A stretch of 64,000 bases of DNA from Ravibacter sp964559125 (GTDB taxonomy: Bacteria > Bacteroidota > Bacteroidia > Cytophagales > Spirosomataceae), in the NCBI GenBank assembly GCA_964559125.1, contig CAZLGW010000006.1:62001-126000 (forward strand). The letters are read 5' to 3'. Every line of letters starts with the position of its first letter. Position 1 is the stretch's first letter. Below the pieces are notes generated by a model that saw nothing but the letters and a program-made list of their open reading frames with translations, searched no databases and was not told the origin of the DNA. Positions 63,983 to 64,000 of the stretch are shown here, piece after piece. Both the position numbers and the translations under genes were made by a program.

Positions 63983-64000
63983 TAAGGCTCATCAACAAAC

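Noticed and set aside
1..64000. tRNA, rRNA, CRISPR arrays or a prophage
   Set aside because: No cloverleaf-like, rRNA-like or regularly spaced repeat pattern and no phage structural genes were seen by eye; a tRNA scan would be needed to be certain.

Overview
The window looks like a Bacteroidota chromosome (Cytophagales/Chitinophagales/Sphingobacteriales type). Three SusC/SusD outer-membrane pairs are each preceded by a FecI-type ECF sigma factor and a FecR-type anti-sigma factor. There are also type IX secretion (T9SS) and gliding C-terminal domains, a LytS/LytTR regulator pair, and YceI and DUF3857 proteins. Start codons generally lack strong Shine-Dalgarno sequences. I saw no rRNA, tRNA or CRISPR. 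Genus cannot be decided from sequence alone.

Region 1 (66-22,997, all leftward) is two adjacent glycan-utilisation loci. In transcription order the first is sigma, FecR, SusC, SusD, two beta-propeller glycosidase-like proteins and a Tat-exported phosphocholine-type phospholipase C. The second is sigma, FecR, sulfatase, SusC, SusD, sulfatase. A shared bipartite motif, TTAGGGTA-N6-CCTTTTTGTATCT, lies upstream of both the second sigma gene and its SusC gene and is probably that sigma factor's promoter.

Region 2 (23,212-31,774) has three consecutive rightward genes: an unrecognised 995-aa envelope protein, a trypsin-like protease and an SH3b/papain-fold peptidase. After them come a small membrane protein, a TPR-membrane-HTH regulator and a ScyD/ScyE-like lipoprotein.

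Region 3 (31,789-37,224, leftward) is the most interesting part. A full-length LanB-type lanthipeptide dehydratase (1052 aa) follows an overlooked 49-codon gene at 35,009-35,158. That gene encodes a lanthipeptide-style leader with a Thr-rich core (eight Thr) and no Cys. No LanC cyclase, transporter or maturation protease is nearby. A LytS kinase and LytTR regulator lie directly upstream. This suggests a minimal RiPP system whose product would be dehydrated but not lanthionine-bridged in the usual way.

Region 4 (37,533-46,760) holds three secreted or T9SS proteins, then a scarred accessory region. It contains an IS21-like end remnant, a 5'-truncated RHS protein with a candidate PD-(D/E)XK nuclease tip and an AT-rich immunity-like partner, a truncated XRE regulator, and a decayed run of VOC, alpha/beta-hydrolase and FUSC genes.

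Region 5 (46,836-50,989) is a stress block: catalase, an AraC regulator, YceI, a YceI remnant and a YgiD-type dioxygenase. Region 6 (51,146-58,396, leftward) is a third sigma/FecR/SusC/SusD locus. Region 7 (58,783-63,982) has two coupled transglutaminase-like proteins, an AraC-Ogt fusion and a tandem pair of small exported proteins.
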